This document shows positions 63,417 through 64,000 of a stretch of 64,000 nucleotides of DNA, in pieces (position 1 is the first letter of the stretch; every line of letters begins with the position of its first letter). A model generated the notes under the pieces. The model did not search any database. It saw nothing but the letters and a program-made list of their open reading frames with translations, and was not told the DNA's origin. Source of the DNA: Dendrosporobacter quercicolus (GTDB lineage: Bacteria; Bacillota; Negativicutes; DSM-1736; Dendrosporobacteraceae); the NCBI RefSeq assembly GCF_900104455.1, contig NZ_FNHB01000006.1, forward strand, positions 180,537 to 244,536, given 5' to 3'. The translations under genes and the position numbers were made by a program.

Positions 63417-64000
63417 ATGGAAGCAATATTTCATCAGTATCCGTGGCTAGACGAACTTCTCATGGGGTTCATCGGACTTTCCTGGAAGCATGTCGTAATG
63501 TGGGCGATTGGGGCTATCCTCATCTATCTTGCCGTAAAGCATGATTATGAGCCGGCGCTGTTATTGCCGATCGGGTTTGGCTCAATTCTGGCCAATATCC
63601 CCCATTCTTCCGCAGTATCAAATATACCGGGCGAGCAGGGCTTCCTGGTTGTACTGTATAATGCCGGTATTGCCAATGAACTTTTCCCGGTACTTATATT
63701 TATCGCGATCGGGGCGATGTGCGACTTTACGCCGCTGATCCGCCGCCCTTCGGTCATGCTGTTTGCGGCGGCGGCGCAATTCGGCATCTTTGCGACCGCC
63801 ATCGGGGCGACGCTGGTGGGCTTTTCCTTTGAGCATGCGGCGTCCATCGGGATTATTGGTGCGGCGGACGGCCCGACAACCATTTATGTCGCCAGCCGTT
63901 TCGCCAAAGACCTGTTAGGCCCGCTGTCGGTGGCGGCGTATTCGTATATGTCGCTGGTGCCGGTCATCCAGCCGCCGGTCATCAGGGCGCTGACGACCGA
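63417..64000 (+). CDS. Sodium-translocating decarboxylase beta subunit (3' end outside window)
   Basis: The visible 194 codons read MEAIFHQYPWLDELLMGFIG, then many membrane helices, NELFPVLIFIAIGAMCDFTP and the signature GAADGPTTIYVASRFA, followed by YSYMSLVPVIQPPV. These are typical of OadB/MmdB/GcdB, the membrane subunit that couples carboxylate decarboxylation to Na+ export. ATG 63417 follows CAGGAGG. The substrate (oxaloacetate, methylmalonyl-CoA or glutaconyl-CoA) cannot be told from this part. Confidence 0.93.
   Translation, partial: MEAIFHQYPWLDELLMGFIGLSWKHVVMWAIGAILIYLAVKHDYEPALLLPIGFGSILANIPHSSAVSNIPGEQGFLVVLYNAGIANELFPVLIFIAIGAMCDFTPLIRRPSVMLFAAAAQFGIFATAIGATLVGFSFEHAASIGIIGAADGPTTIYVASRFAKDLLGPLSVAAYSYMSLVPVIQPPVIRALTT

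Overview
The window looks like a chromosomal segment of an endospore-forming, diderm (outer-membrane-bearing) Firmicute, most likely a Negativicute of the Sporomusa/Pelosinus type. This is inference from gene content. The translation genes have Firmicutes order and strong GGAGG ribosome binding sites with many GTG/TTG starts. There is a CwlD-type spore cortex amidase and a BclA-type spore-surface protein. The same window also carries a TonB-dependent receptor, a TonB protein and a small beta-barrel porin-like protein, which need an outer membrane. No rRNA, tRNA, CRISPR array, transposase or prophage was seen.

Layout. 1-17401: end of the str operon (fusA, tuf) running into the S10-spc-alpha ribosomal superoperon (rpsJ to rplQ, with secY, adk, map, a KOW protein, infA and rpoA). 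17610-21914: energy-coupling-factor transporter module (ecfA1, ecfA2, ecfT), truA, then rplM-rpsI from their own consensus promoter. 22227-22520: a compact candidate type I toxin-antitoxin locus (24-aa hydrophobic peptide plus convergent antisense RNA). 22687-29640: mixed single genes, namely a small outer-membrane protein, a glutamine amidotransferase, a DUF362 ferredoxin protein, a degenerate histidine-kinase-dimerisation protein divergent from an XRE regulator, a secreted unknown protein, a GT51 glycosyltransferase, CwlD and a LigB-like protein. 29840-39190: complete arginine pathway argC-argJ-argB-argD-argF-argG-argH, then a branched-chain aminotransferase. 39353-43661: Fur-boxed iron locus with a leader terminator, an unusual Com-finger/substrate-binding fusion, a TonB-dependent receptor and TonB. 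44156-51112: cdaA-cdaR (c-di-AMP), a FAD oxidoreductase, glmM, and glmS preceded by a glmS ribozyme, linking c-di-AMP control to cell-wall precursor supply. 51238-54788: OPT transporter, spore-surface protein and a short alkyltransferase-like protein. 54937-62560: CitA/DcuS-type two-component system, a PrpR-type sigma-54 activator and its divergent sigma-54 operon (CitMHS transporter, dehydrogenase, RraA-type aldolase), together a carboxylate-sensing and catabolic island. 63034-64000: start of a sodium-pumping decarboxylase operon, cut by the window end.

The least expected items are three. One is the Fur-regulated fusion of a Com-like RNA-binding zinc finger to a periplasmic-binding-protein domain without a signal peptide, placed behind a leader terminator. 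The second is the type I toxin-antitoxin locus. The third is the small protein that resembles a kinase H-box but lacks the phospho-accepting histidine. All functional calls are from reading the sequence; no database search was run.
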